DNA of 35,854 bases from JAHCHL01 sp964546835 (GTDB taxonomy: Bacteria > Armatimonadota > Fimbriimonadia > Fimbriimonadales > ATM1). A program made the position numbers and the translations under genes. The notes beneath the pieces were generated by a model, which was not told the DNA's origin, did not search any database, and was given only the letters and a program-made list of their open reading frames with translations. The DNA lies in contig CAZJKW010000006.1 of assembly GCA_964546835.1 (NCBI GenBank), positions 1-35,854 of the forward strand, in the 5' to 3' direction. Shown in pieces: positions 8,435 to 15,930 of this stretch; position 1 is the first letter of the stretch; every line of letters begins with the position of its first letter.

Positions 8435-8502
8435 TTTACGCAACCCGGCACCTTCGATACTCAAAAAAAGTAATCTGATATCATTAAAGGGAGGATATCA
8501 AC

Positions 8503-9963
8503 ATGAATCGAAGTTTCGCTTTTTGTTTCTTGCTTGCAACGGCATCGGTTGGATTGGCACAACCGGACCCGACAACCGTAGAAAATTTGATTAAGCTTGG
8601 CAAAGGCTCAAATCTGGTCTGGGACCATCTGAGTCACTTGTCCCTCAAAATAGGACATCGCCTCACGGCATCTTCCAATCTTGATAAAGCATACGAATGG
8701 ACACAAAAGAAGTTTAAGGAATTCGGATGCACGAACGTACACCTTGAAAAGTGGGGCGAATGGCCGGTTCGATTTGACCGCGGAACTCGACAAATCGGCC
8801 GTATGGTTTCGCCTATCAAAATGGACTTTCAGTTTACGTCGCCTTCTTGGACGCCGGGCACTAACGGACCCGCAAAGGGAAATGCTGTTGCAGAACCTAC
8901 AACGATGGAAGAATTTGAAGCAACAAAAAGCAAACTTAAAGGTGCATGGCTGATTTCAAAAAGTGCTCCTCCAAGGCGAGGTGCCGAGTTAACGGAATTG
9001 CAAAAAGCAATTTCAACGAGCGGAATAATTGGAACTATTTATGGCTCAAGAAGTGAATTGGTAATAACTAGCGGAAATTACAATATCACCTGGGACAATT
9101 TACCGAAGGACGTTCGTATTACAGTTCGAAAATCAGATTTCGATAAAATTAATGAATTAATGACAGCAGGCAAACCGGTAGTTTTGGAATTTGACATGCG
9201 AAACAAATTTGCAAAAGGGCCGATTCCAATTTACAATGTCATTGCAGAAATCAAGGGAACCGAAAAGCCCGACGAAGTGGTGATTGTAAGTGGACACTTG
9301 GACACTTGGGATGGTCCCGGTTCTCAAGGCACTTGCGATAATGGAACCGGAATTGCAGTGACATTAGAAGCTGCAAGACTTTTGTGCGCTGCAAAAGCAA
9401 AACCGAAAAGGACCATTCGATTTATTTTGTGGACAGGTGAAGAACAAGGGCTATTCGGCTCTCGTGCTTATGTGGAAAATCATAAAGCAGAACTTGACAA
9501 GATTTCCGCCGTTTTCGTAGATGATGGCGGCACCAATTACGAAGGAGGACTAACCTGTATCCCCGAAATGAAACCGATTCTCGAAGCAGCAATCGAACCG
9601 GCACATAGAGCATTTATCGGAATGCCAATGCAAATTCGAATCGCCGAAAGAATGCCCCGCGGCGGCGGCAGTGATCACGCCCCGTTTAATGCAGTCGGAG
9701 TTCCCGGATTTTTCTGGATGGAAACGGGTCGAGCGGACTACAACTTTGTTCATCACACCCAACATGACCACCTTGCAAACGCAATTCCGGAATATCTTGT
9801 ACAGTCATCCACCAATGCGGCAATCGCTTCTTACACGGTTGCAAGTTGGCAAACGATGCTTCCAAGAGAAAAGCCAATTGCACCAACTCCTCCTCCGATT
9901 GAATCGGTTTTGGGTGCCGCGGCGCATTTGATTGAAAGCATCAACTATTGCTATCTTAAATAA
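8503..9963 (+). CDS. Secreted M28-family zinc aminopeptidase-like protease
   Basis: A signal peptide (residues 1-19, ending GLA) directs the protein out of the cytoplasm. The M28 catalytic domain shows all expected ligands: His265 and Asp267 in SGHLDTWD, bridging Asp279, the Glu313/Glu314 pair in WTGEEQG, Asp340 or Asp341 in VDDGG, and His421 in HTQHDH. A PA-like insertion fits the weakly conserved region of about residues 125-235. At 486 residues it resembles bacterial homologues of plasma glutamate carboxypeptidase. A GGGAGG Shine-Dalgarno about 8 bases before the ATG supports the start. The substrate is presumably environmental peptides; this is inference from the family. Confidence 0.92.
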   Translation: MNRSFAFCFLLATASVGLAQPDPTTVENLIKLGKGSNLVWDHLSHLSLKIGHRLTASSNLDKAYEWTQKKFKEFGCTNVHLEKWGEWPVRFDRGTRQIGRMVSPIKMDFQFTSPSWTPGTNGPAKGNAVAEPTTMEEFEATKSKLKGAWLISKSAPPRRGAELTELQKAISTSGIIGTIYGSRSELVITSGNYNITWDNLPKDVRITVRKSDFDKINELMTAGKPVVLEFDMRNKFAKGPIPIYNVIAEIKGTEKPDEVVIVSGHLDTWDGPGSQGTCDNGTGIAVTLEAARLLCAAKAKPKRTIRFILWTGEEQGLFGSRAYVENHKAELDKISAVFVDDGGTNYEGGLTCIPEMKPILEAAIEPAHRAFIGMPMQIRIAERMPRGGGSDHAPFNAVGVPGFFWMETGRADYNFVHHTQHDHLANAIPEYLVQSSTNAAIASYTVASWQTMLPREKPIAPTPPPIESVLGAAAHLIESINYCYLK

Positions 9964-10550
9964 GGAGTAACAATAGATTTGGTGTCACCAAACAATAAGA
10001 TGGTTGATGTAGACAAAAGAAAATAATTCGGATACTTTTTGTAAAGATTGTCGGGCATCCATCTGACAATAGCGACAGTAGGAGTAGATTTTTCAATTGA
10101 ATTCAATTGAAAAATCACGCTCTTGCTTTCAGTTTTCCAGATTCCTATCTTTTTGAGATTCTTAATGGATCCACCGGATTCATAAACAATGTTTTTGTCT
10201 AAATGAATTCCGTAAACAGAACTTTTTCCAACAGATGCAACAACGCATTTCGGCTTGTAATTTTCATCAAACCACCAAATTTCAATCATTGCTCTATCCA
10301 ATTCCATAATGCCGGGTTCCAAGAATTCAAAATAAACGGATGGCTTCTCATTCACAAAAACTTTCGTTTTATAAAGCGAGCAAGCATATGGAACTGCAAT
10401 TTTATGCGAATCATCAATCGGCGCGGATAAATAATGCTTCCCGATAAATCCTCTTGCTTCATAACTTGCCGTTTGAAACTCAGAATGCATTAAACCGGGA
10501 ATAGAACAATAAACTTTCAAAAATATTGTTGACATACTTGTCAGTATCAT
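9951..10550 (-). CDS. Hypothetical protein, 199 residues
   Basis: I do not recognise this protein. It has normal amino-acid composition, with many aromatic and charged residues (for example the MIEIWWFDENYKPKC stretch) and no cysteine motif, membrane segment or nucleotide-binding pattern. The first 20 residues are mildly hydrophobic and could be a poor signal sequence. The gene lies just downstream of rnpB on the same strand and ends convergently, overlapping the M28 peptidase stop by 13 bases. Starts at 10550, 10535 or 10490 are possible and no Shine-Dalgarno is clear. No competing frame of comparable quality exists here, which supports it being real. Confidence 0.6.
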   Translation of the reverse strand: MILTSMSTIFLKVYCSIPGLMHSEFQTASYEARGFIGKHYLSAPIDDSHKIAVPYACSLYKTKVFVNEKPSVYFEFLEPGIMELDRAMIEIWWFDENYKPKCVVASVGKSSVYGIHLDKNIVYESGGSIKNLKKIGIWKTESKSVIFQLNSIEKSTPTVAIVRWMPDNLYKKYPNYFLLSTSTILLFGDTKSIVTPYLR

Positions 10551-10592
10551 AACGTTGGAGATTTTTGCATGAACTTCACTGAGTACAAGAAC

Positions 10593-10931
10593 TTGAGTCA
10601 GCCTATAAGCCGGGTTCTGTCTTTGTGCGACGATCTATCTGGGGCATGGCTTTCGCCACGCCTCGTGCGACCAACCCGAAGGGTCCGCGGGCAGCATCAT
10701 TCCCTTCCTATTTGGTCTTGCTTCAGGCGGGGTTTGCCCTCGGTCACCTTACGGCGAATCCGAAGTGAGCTCTTACCTCACTATTTCACCCTTACCTCTA
10801 CAAAGTGAGGCGGTATGTTTCTGTTGCACTTTCCGTCGGCTCGCGCCGCCCAGGGATTACCTGGCACCTTGCCCTAAGAAGCCCGGACTTTCCTCTCCGA
10901 TTGCTCAGAGCCGTCGCCCGGCTGACTCAAT
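10593..10931 (-). ncRNA. rnpB: RNase P RNA, bacterial type A
   Basis: This is the catalytic RNA of ribonuclease P, which matures tRNA 5' ends. On the minus strand the RNA begins with the P1 strand TTGAGTCAGCC and ends with its full complement GGCTGACTCAA. Between them are the universal blocks GAGGAAAGTCCGGGC (CR-I), GGGTGCC-like AGGGCAAGGTGCCAGGTAA, CCGACGGAAAGTGCAACAGAAA, and the terminal CCCGGCTTATAGG that binds tRNA CCA. The length of about 335 nt suits type A. It follows the lipoprotein gene's terminator with little room for a promoter (about 20 bases), so either the promoter overlaps that terminator or read-through contributes. Ends are approximate to a few bases. Confidence 0.97.
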
Positions 10932-10947
10932 CAGATTAAAGCAGATA

Positions 10948-10977
10948 AGAAAAAAGGCATGCCGGTCGGCATGCCTT
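10948..10977 (-). terminator. Rho-independent terminator of the small lipoprotein gene
   Basis: The arms AAGGCATGCC (10954-10963) and GGCATGCCTT (10968-10977) are perfect 10-bp complements around a 4-base loop. On the minus strand they are followed by a run of T. It sits between the lipoprotein stop and rnpB. Confidence 0.9.
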
Positions 10978-10998
10978 CAAGTTTAGGACAACTAAGAA

Positions 10999-11250
10999 TT
11001 AGTTGCCTGCTCCGCCGGATTCGGTGAGGGGCTTAGGAGTAGCGGTCATTTCGCCACCGCCGCCACCTTCAGCAGGAGCAGCGCCACCACCGGCAGCATT
11101 CGGGTCAGTGCCTTCGCCAGCTGCAGGAGCAGCCGGTTTGGGAGTTGTTGCGGCAGGGTCAGCAGCAGGAGCTTCATCTCCGCCGCCGCAGCCGGCGAGA
11201 ATCGTCCCGGCCATTACAAGAAAAGCGGTAGCCCACAATGTGAACTTCAT
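10999..11250 (-). CDS. Small Pro/Ala/Gly-rich lipoprotein
   Basis: The 83-residue product has a signal sequence with lipobox LAGC (Cys20), so it should be a lipid-anchored protein. The mature part is a low-complexity chain of Ala, Pro, Gly, Thr and Glu with no visible fold, likely an unstructured surface or periplasmic linker. A GGAGGTG Shine-Dalgarno lies about 9 bases before the ATG, and a strong terminator lies directly downstream, so it is a single-gene transcript. On the opposite strand the GC-rich repeats open a frame of 88 codons; I treat that as a shadow because the start signals and lipobox are on this strand. Function is unknown. Confidence 0.85.
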   Translation of the reverse strand: MKFTLWATAFLVMAGTILAGCGGGDEAPAADPAATTPKPAAPAAGEGTDPNAAGGGAAPAEGGGGGEMTATPKPLTESGGAGN

Positions 11251-11371
11251 TTTGTGTACACCTCCATAGTGTCGTTGTTTTGCGGTCGCCTCTTGAAACG
11301 ACCACTTGAATATAGATGATACATCGAAACGAAAGGGTTCAAATCCTATTCGGCATTTTTGAAATCAGGAC

Positions 11372-11411
11372 AAAAGGGCCTGCCCCAGAGTCCATCTGAG
11401 ACAAGCCCTTT
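11372..11411 (-). terminator. Probable terminator after prepilin-like gene 1
   Basis: AAAGGGC (11373-11379) pairs with GCCCTTT (11405-11411), with an inner CAGA/TCTG pairing. On the minus strand TTTT follows the stem. It lies 16 bases after the stop of the 11427-12323 gene. The stem is imperfect. Confidence 0.6.
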
Positions 11412-11426
11412 GAAGCAACCGAATCG

Positions 11427-12323
11427 TTACGGTAGTTGTTGCTGGTCAATATCCGGTCGGAACAGCGGTTGGCTGCCGACACCAGCCGGCAAGTTAGCGG
11501 TGAACCAAAGCGATGCGGTTGCGTTCGCGATGGTGCCGTTGGCTTGATATTGACGATAGATGTCTCGTTTGTAGTCAGTGATTGCAGGAGTAATCTGGGC
11601 TCCTAGCCTTCGCCACTTGGCCGATGAGTCACCCATGCCAAAAACCGCTCCGCGATTGTGAACCCACATGGTTCCGTTCGGGATAAACGTTCCAAGCAAG
11701 GTCGTTGAAGTTCCCAATCCGCAAGGAGCCGGAGGAACAACACCTGCTTCTACGCAACCGATATAGGGGCTTGAACCGGCATAACCGAGCCAAGACCATT
11801 TGCCCCAGTTTTCGGACCAAACGATGACCGAAGAGGGTGCTTGAATACCGGATGAGTTAAACGCATGCATGAACCCGTTGTAGGCGTAACTTACGGCCTG
11901 AGGTCTTCGACCTGCAGCGACCGAAGCATAAGCACCACCGGCAAGTTGAATTTCAACTGCCGAAGGGCATTGCATGATTTGGTAGTTGTTTAGATAGGGT
12001 TGGACAGCATTGGCAGCATGCATTCTTTGTGCCTCAACAACGGCAGGTGTCATTGTGGTTGCCCAATCCGCGGGAACACCAAACAGGTTGCCGGCAGCCA
12101 CATAGGCGGCTCCGAGAATCGGAGTTCCGACCATGTAACGGTCATCCCAATCTCCAAGATAGAGTTGAGTTCCGGTACCCATCTGTCGAATGTTGCTGGT
12201 GCAAGCAGTTTGCTTCGCTTTTTCCTTTGCTGATGCAAAGACAGGGAACAGAATTGCTGCGAGAATCGCAATGATAGCGATAACCACGAGCAACTCAATG
12301 AGAGTAAATGCTTTTCGGCGCAT
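11427..12323 (-). CDS. Type II/IV prepilin-like protein 1 (N-terminal methylation motif, 298 aa)
   Basis: The N-terminus MRRKA|FTLIELLVVIAIIA is a classic prepilin-peptidase site with Glu at mature position 5, then a hydrophobic helix ending near residue 30. The following 'SNIRQMGTGTQLYLGDWDDRY' segment (abridged) is typical of the H-X9-DG/DUF1559-like pseudopilins abundant in Armatimonadota and Planctomycetes. The product is probably a pilus- or surface-fibre-associated protein; its function is unknown. It is a close paralogue of the next gene: equal length and about 38 differences counted by eye, grouped in patches. An AGGAGG Shine-Dalgarno lies 5 bases before the ATG. It has its own promoter and terminator, and there are no secretion-machinery genes nearby. 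Confidence 0.92.
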   Translation of the reverse strand: MRRKAFTLIELLVVIAIIAILAAILFPVFASAKEKAKQTACTSNIRQMGTGTQLYLGDWDDRYMVGTPILGAAYVAAGNLFGVPADWATTMTPAVVEAQRMHAANAVQPYLNNYQIMQCPSAVEIQLAGGAYASVAAGRRPQAVSYAYNGFMHAFNSSGIQAPSSVIVWSENWGKWSWLGYAGSSPYIGCVEAGVVPPAPCGLGTSTTLLGTFIPNGTMWVHNRGAVFGMGDSSAKWRRLGAQITPAITDYKRDIYRQYQANGTIANATASLWFTANLPAGVGSQPLFRPDIDQQQLP

Positions 12324-12437
12324 TTCAGCCTCCTATGAGATGTATTTTTTTATTGCTTGTGGGAAGGTGTTTTTGGTGGTATTCAGGTAGGCATTCCTTC
12401 ATCTCACGGTCGGAACCTCTCGATTCCAACTTCCCAC

Positions 12438-12454
12438 ACGGACATTATGTCCGT
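12438..12454. promoter_or_regulatory. Operator-like perfect palindrome at the start of the prepilin 1 leader
   Basis: ACGGACATTATGTCCGT has 8-base arms around a single central base. It begins about 12 bases downstream of the TATAAT, so it covers roughly +5 to +21 of the transcript. It could be a repressor site or a 5' RNA hairpin. No regulator gene is adjacent, and the paralogue's leader lacks the same sequence. Confidence 0.45.
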
Positions 12455-12465
12455 CAATCAGACGC

Positions 12466-12471
12466 ATTATA
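12466..12471 (-). promoter_or_regulatory. -10 box for prepilin-like gene 1
   Basis: A perfect TATAAT on the minus strand lies in the 260-base gap between the two prepilin-like genes. The -35 is weak. Initiation near 12459 gives a leader of about 135 nt. Confidence 0.6.
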
Positions 12472-12490
12472 CGTACCGAAATAATAAAAC

Positions 12491-12528
12491 AGCACCAAAA
12501 ACCCTCATTTTTGAGAGTTTTTGGTGCT
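12491..12528 (-). terminator. Terminator after prepilin-like gene 2
   Basis: AGCACCAAAAAC pairs with GTTTTTGGTGCT, a 12-bp stem continued by CTC/GAG around a short loop. On the minus strand it is followed by GTTTTATTATTT. It is the second of two tandem hairpins after the 12586 stop. Confidence 0.75.
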
Positions 12529-12529
12529 T

Positions 12530-12566
12530 AAGTCTCTTTCCTCAATTGCACCGAGGAAAGAGACTT
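12530..12566 (-). repeat. 14-bp perfect inverted repeat, first of two tandem hairpins
   Basis: AAGTCTCTTTCCTC (12530-12543) and GAGGAAAGAGACTT (12553-12566) are exact complements around a 9-base loop. It lies 20 bases after the stop of the second prepilin-like gene and only one base from the next hairpin. There is no T-run of its own, so it may protect the mRNA 3' end instead of terminating. Confidence 0.7.
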
Positions 12567-12585
12567 CGGATTCTGTTAGCCTAAC

Positions 12586-13482
12586 TTACGGCAGCTGTTG
12601 CTGATCGATGTCAGGTCGGAACAGAGGTTGGCTTCCAACGCCAGCCGGAAGGTTGGCGGTGAACCAAAGAGAAGCGGTTGTTTGTGCAATCGTTCCGTTT
12701 GCTTGATACTGGCGATAGATGTCTCGCTTGTAGTCAGTGATAGCCGGAGTGATTTGTGCACCGAGTCTTCGCCACTTAGCCGATGAATCGCCCATACCGA
12801 AGACTCCGCCTCGGTTGTGGATCCACATAGTGCCGTTCGGATAGAACGTACCCAGACCAACGGTTGAAGAACCGAGACCGCAAGGAGCGGGAGGAACAAC
12901 GCCGACTTCGGCGCATGCCATGAGCGGGTTAGCTCCGGCATAACCGAGCCAGGACCATTTGCCCCAGTTTTCCGACCAAGCGATGACCGATGAAGGTGCT
13001 TGAATTCCCGAAGAGTTGAATGCATTCATGAAACCATTGAAGCAGTAGCTAACGGGTACAGGTCGGCGACCGGTTGCAACCGATGCATAGGCGCCACCTG
13101 CAAGTTGAATTTCAACAGCGGATGGGCATTGCATGATTTGGTAGTTGTTGAGGTACGGCTGAACCGAGTTGGCGACGAAGTTTCGTTGAGCTTCGACGAC
13201 AGCAGGGGTCATTGTGGTTGCCCAGTCGGCAGGTGTGCCGAAAACGCTACCAAAAGCAGCGTAAACGGTACCCACGATGGGAACCGAAAGAGGATATCGG
13301 TCATCCCAGTCTCCGAGGTAGAGCTGAGTGCCGGTACCCATTTGGCGAATGTTGCTTGTACAAGCGGTTTGCTTCGCCTTTTCCTTCGCTGAAGCGAAGA
13401 CAGGGAACAGGATTGCTGCGAGAATCGCGATAATCGCGATTACTACCAGCAACTCAATGAGAGTAAATGCTTTGCGGCGCAT
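12586..13482 (-). CDS. Type II/IV prepilin-like protein 2 (298 aa paralogue)
   Basis: It has the same architecture as the preceding paralogue: MRRKA|FTLIELLVVIAIIA cleavage motif, a hydrophobic N-terminal helix, then a long extracellular domain ending RPDIDQQQLP. An upstream in-frame ATG at 13578 exists, but the ATG at 13482 is preferred. It has AGGAGG 7-8 bases upstream, gives exactly the paralogue's length and removes 32 residues without pilin character. Identical protein blocks are encoded with many synonymous differences, so the duplication is not recent. Variable patches fall at about residues 64-84, 98-103, 144-156, 189-203 and 209-220. A TATAAT lies about 112 bases upstream and tandem hairpins lie downstream. 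Confidence 0.92.
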   Translation of the reverse strand: MRRKAFTLIELLVVIAIIAILAAILFPVFASAKEKAKQTACTSNIRQMGTGTQLYLGDWDDRYPLSVPIVGTVYAAFGSVFGTPADWATTMTPAVVEAQRNFVANSVQPYLNNYQIMQCPSAVEIQLAGGAYASVATGRRPVPVSYCFNGFMNAFNSSGIQAPSSVIAWSENWGKWSWLGYAGANPLMACAEVGVVPPAPCGLGSSTVGLGTFYPNGTMWIHNRGGVFGMGDSSAKWRRLGAQITPAITDYKRDIYRQYQANGTIAQTTASLWFTANLPAGVGSQPLFRPDIDQQQLP

Positions 13483-13593
13483 TTGTTGCCTCCTATTATT
13501 CATTTGGTATCTATTGCTGGAGCGGGCACTCAAGAATGCTTTCGCTACCTTTTGTGACATGAACCTACACGGGCACATGTTTGCTCAATCCAT

Positions 13594-13599
13594 ATTATA
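13594..13599 (-). promoter_or_regulatory. -10 box for prepilin-like gene 2
   Basis: A TATAAT on the minus strand with weak -35. A TTGACA sits only 6 bases upstream of it, too close to serve as its -35. A leader of about 105 nt would result, mirroring the arrangement of the paralogue. Confidence 0.5.
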
Positions 13600-13756
13600 C
13601 AGGATTGTCAACCGTTTGACGAAACAATTGTTATCATCTGTTCCGCAATTTGACAATTCTACGTGCAATTTTTGGGCCAAGAGGCTCCAGGGCTTGAATC
13701 TGAACGTTCGCTACTTGGCGCGGCGCCTCATGAACCCATAACAACAAAGTCTGTAT

Positions 13757-14365
13757 CTACAAACAAACTGCGAGTCTTTTGTTGACGGCATCCCAGTCTA
13801 TGACCTGAACGAAGGCGTCAATATAGCCGGCTCTTGCTGTAGCGAAATCCAAATAGTAAGCATGCTCGTATACATCCATGGCGAGAATTGGCACGGAATT
13901 CCACATGGGAAACGTGTTTTGAGCGTCTCCGATATAGTTAAACAAGGTCCTTTCGTCAAGGTCATATGCCAACCAGACCCATCCTCTGCCTGCGATACCG
14001 GTTGCCTTCAAATCATTTTTCCAAGAATCGAACGACCCGAAGTCTCTTTCGATGAGCTTTAAGGCATCTCCGCTCGGTTCTCCCGAACCACCTAAGATGT
14101 CGAAATAGATTGCATGGTTTACGAATCCGCCATAAGCAAAGGTGTAATCAACTTTGAGGGCACGCATTTGACTAAAAATTTGGTTTGACTTCGACGGGTC
14201 AACTTCTAACTCTGCAAGTGCTTTACGAATTTCATTAGTTTTGTTGGCATATCCTTGAAACAACTTAAAATGCTCTTCATGAGTTTTTCGAGAAATACCG
14301 ACTCTTTCGGTTGAAAAAACTTTTTCTTGCAGCGGATTTGCGGCGACCAACTTCACTTCAGACAT
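13757..14365 (-). CDS. Fe/Mn superoxide dismutase
   Basis: This enzyme converts superoxide to hydrogen peroxide and oxygen. In 202 residues the C-terminal metal motif is DVYEHAYY (Asp164 and His168, usual form DVWEHAYY) and the second histidine is His84 in GGFVNHAIYF. The first helix is atypical: the usual HHxxHH block reads THEEHFKLFQGY, so the first ligand would be His29 or His32. No signal peptide is present, so it is cytosolic. An AAAAGGAG Shine-Dalgarno precedes the ATG. The S41 gene's terminator lies 55 bases upstream, so SOD has its own promoter. Metal preference (Fe, Mn or either) cannot be read from the sequence. Confidence 0.9.
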   Translation of the reverse strand: MSEVKLVAANPLQEKVFSTERVGISRKTHEEHFKLFQGYANKTNEIRKALAELEVDPSKSNQIFSQMRALKVDYTFAYGGFVNHAIYFDILGGSGEPSGDALKLIERDFGSFDSWKNDLKATGIAGRGWVWLAYDLDERTLFNYIGDAQNTFPMWNSVPILAMDVYEHAYYLDFATARAGYIDAFVQVIDWDAVNKRLAVCL

Positions 14366-14419
14366 GGCAAAACTCCTTTTCTCTTTCGAACGGTTAAGAT
14401 TACCTGTGCTTCAATCAAC

Positions 14420-14454
14420 AAAAAGGTCGAAGTGGGATTCACTTCGACCTTTTT
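14420..14454 (-). terminator. Terminator of the S41/PDZ protease gene
   Basis: AAAAAGGTCGAAGTG (14420-14434) and CACTTCGACCTTTTT (14440-14454) are perfect 15-base complements around a 5-base loop, with A and T tails that would work in both directions. It lies 13 bases after the protease stop. Confidence 0.92.
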
Positions 14455-14467
14455 GCACGCGATTAAA

Positions 14468-15718
14468 TTACTTGTTTATTGAAACGGCTGCAATCGCTGC
14501 CTTGAGCACAACATCATTATTCATGATGTCCTTTGCTTCAATTTTTACATCGGGAACGACTCCACCGCCTTCAAGTCTTTTGCCGCCCGGCGTTACGTAT
14601 TCCATCATGGGCAATTGAAGCGACCAGCCCTCGGGAAGCGCCATATAGGTTGATGCCAAGACCGCTCCTGCCGTTTTTATGCCGATAATTTTTCCCCTTC
14701 CGGCATCTTGCACGGATGCTGCGAAGATTTCGCTGGCACTTGCTGAATTTCCATTGATTAAGACTGCAACTTTTCCTGCATATGGAGTTGAATTTCGGCG
14801 AGCAGTTGCAGAAATTGGAATACCGAATTCTTTGGCAACAGCAATCGGATCATCCTTCTTATCGGGATACTTTGATAAAAATGCTTTCGCATTACTTTTG
14901 GTAATGAACTTTCCCATGGTTGTGCCGTCTTTCATAATTTTTCCACCAAGATGGAAAAGATTAATCGTAGAACCGCCACCGTTGTTTCTCAAATCAATAA
15001 TGATAGTTTCGGCTTTTGCTGCCTGAACAAACAATTCATCAATTAGTGCGCGGTCATAGCCAACTGCAAAAGTGTTGACTGAAATCAAAGCAGTTTTTTC
15101 ATCAATCCACTTCAGTTCATCTTTGACCAAAACGGAGAATTCCGCGCGCTTGATTGTTACTTCGAAATTGGGTTTACCTTCCCTTTTGATTTCTAACTTG
15201 ACTTCCGTTCCAACTTCGCCCCGAATGTTCTCCGGCCCGAGCGCAGGTTTCCCATCCGCTTTGACAATTAAGTCTCCCGATTTCAAACCGGCTTTATCAG
15301 CGGGCCCACCGGTGATGACTCTTGCTACTCGTACTCCCTCTTTTTCCGGTTGTGCTTGGATTCCGATTCCTACACTCTTGCCAGTGAAATTGGTGGTTGC
15401 AGCCCGAGGTGTCATTAAATTTAGGTGCGAAAAGCCAAACTCCGAAAACGCTTGATTGATGACCAATGCAAACTGATCAGGAGTGTTCGCTTTCATAGCG
15501 GCGTCCTTTCTCTTTTCAATCATCTTGTTCCATTTCGAGAAATCAACTCCTCCAACGTAAGCGTTTTCTTCAATTCTCTTAGAAACTGCTTCAAGAATCG
15601 CGGTTTTGAGTGAATCGTCAAACGGCTTTGGAGTGTTTGTCGATTGAGGTGAGGGTTGCGCAATCGATGCGATAGACAACAGAGCAAATAAGGCGACGGA
15701 TAAGGTTCTTAGTTTCAT
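14468..15718 (-). CDS. Secreted S41 family protease with PDZ domain
   Basis: A signal peptide (residues 1-20, ending SIA) is followed by an S41 N-terminal region, a PDZ domain (about 113-190, with PADKAGLKSGDLIVKADGK) and the S41 core. The core shows IIIDLRNNGGG near 240, the NGNSASASEIFA nucleophile segment (Ser325-329) and GIKTAGAVLAS at 346-356. Where CtpA/Prc has its catalytic Lys, this protein has Ala (position 352). With His98 in FGFSHLNLM it fits the tricorn-like S41 subgroup using Ser/His. It probably processes or degrades exported proteins. A TATAAA 12 bases before the ATG suggests a very short 5' leader. A second, more distant S41 protease is encoded at 33419. Confidence 0.9.
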   Translation of the reverse strand: MKLRTLSVALFALLSIASIAQPSPQSTNTPKPFDDSLKTAILEAVSKRIEENAYVGGVDFSKWNKMIEKRKDAAMKANTPDQFALVINQAFSEFGFSHLNLMTPRAATTNFTGKSVGIGIQAQPEKEGVRVARVITGGPADKAGLKSGDLIVKADGKPALGPENIRGEVGTEVKLEIKREGKPNFEVTIKRAEFSVLVKDELKWIDEKTALISVNTFAVGYDRALIDELFVQAAKAETIIIDLRNNGGGSTINLFHLGGKIMKDGTTMGKFITKSNAKAFLSKYPDKKDDPIAVAKEFGIPISATARRNSTPYAGKVAVLINGNSASASEIFAASVQDAGRGKIIGIKTAGAVLASTYMALPEGWSLQLPMMEYVTPGGKRLEGGGVVPDVKIEAKDIMNNDVVLKAAIAAVSINK

Positions 15719-15730
15719 GGCTTTTGAATT

Positions 15731-15736
15731 TTTATA
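15731..15736 (-). promoter_or_regulatory. Putative -10 box for the S41/PDZ protease
   Basis: TATAAA on the minus strand lies 12 bases before the ATG at 15718, with no Shine-Dalgarno between them. Transcription would start within about 5 bases of the start codon. The -35 is weak. Confidence 0.4.
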
Positions 15737-15805
15737 CGATTGACAATACTGTTTGTACCGGTAGATTGTGCCCGATACCGCTAATTATCGGCTTTTGGCC
15801 TAACC

Positions 15806-15846
15806 AAAAAAAAGGGGTCCGAGACTCCCTGTAAGGTCTTGGACCC
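15806..15846 (-). terminator. Terminator downstream of the aquaporin/small membrane protein genes
   Basis: GGGTCC (15815-15820) pairs with GGACCC (15841-15846), extended by a G-T pair and AGAC/GTCT to an 11-bp stem. On the minus strand a run of eight T follows (15813-15806). It ends the leftward transcript that begins at the aquaporin. Confidence 0.9.
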
Positions 15847-15930
15847 AATGCTCGCCTAAACCTCTCCCTGGTCTTCTTGAGCACAGGAGCGTTGTTAGCG
15901 ACTCTTTGCTTACGGCTTTAACGCACGTTT
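15847..15930 (-). other. Non-coding interval before the terminator
   Basis: About 84 bases separate the stop of the small membrane ORF from the terminator. It contains short self-complementary pieces but no stem or RNA family that I recognise. It may be an ordinary 3' UTR or the body of a small RNA. Confidence 0.3.

Noticed and set aside
8477..8499. Two GATATC sites before the M28 gene as an operator
   Set aside because: A six-base palindrome twice in AT-rich DNA is expected by chance, and one copy overlaps the Shine-Dalgarno spacer.
10569..10986. Short frames on the plus strand across 10569-10986
   Set aside because: They cover the RNase P RNA gene and are not proteins.
11003..11269. Ala/Pro/Ser-rich 88-codon frame on the plus strand opposite the small lipoprotein
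   Set aside because: It is the mirror of a GC-rich repetitive lipoprotein gene that has a proper lipobox, Shine-Dalgarno and terminator on the minus strand.
12576..13025. 149-codon frame overlapping prepilin-like gene 2 on the same strand
   Set aside because: It is a different frame of a well-supported coding region, with no start signals or family resemblance.
13483..13578. N-terminal extension of prepilin-like protein 2 to the ATG at 13578
   Set aside because: The inner ATG at 13482 has AGGAGG, gives exactly the paralogue's length and puts the cleavage motif at the normal position.
14468..15718. S41 protease judged inactive because the CtpA-type catalytic Lys is Ala
   Set aside because: Both S41 proteins here lack that Lys but keep the Ser and a conserved His, consistent with the tricorn-like subgroup, so inactivity is not supported.
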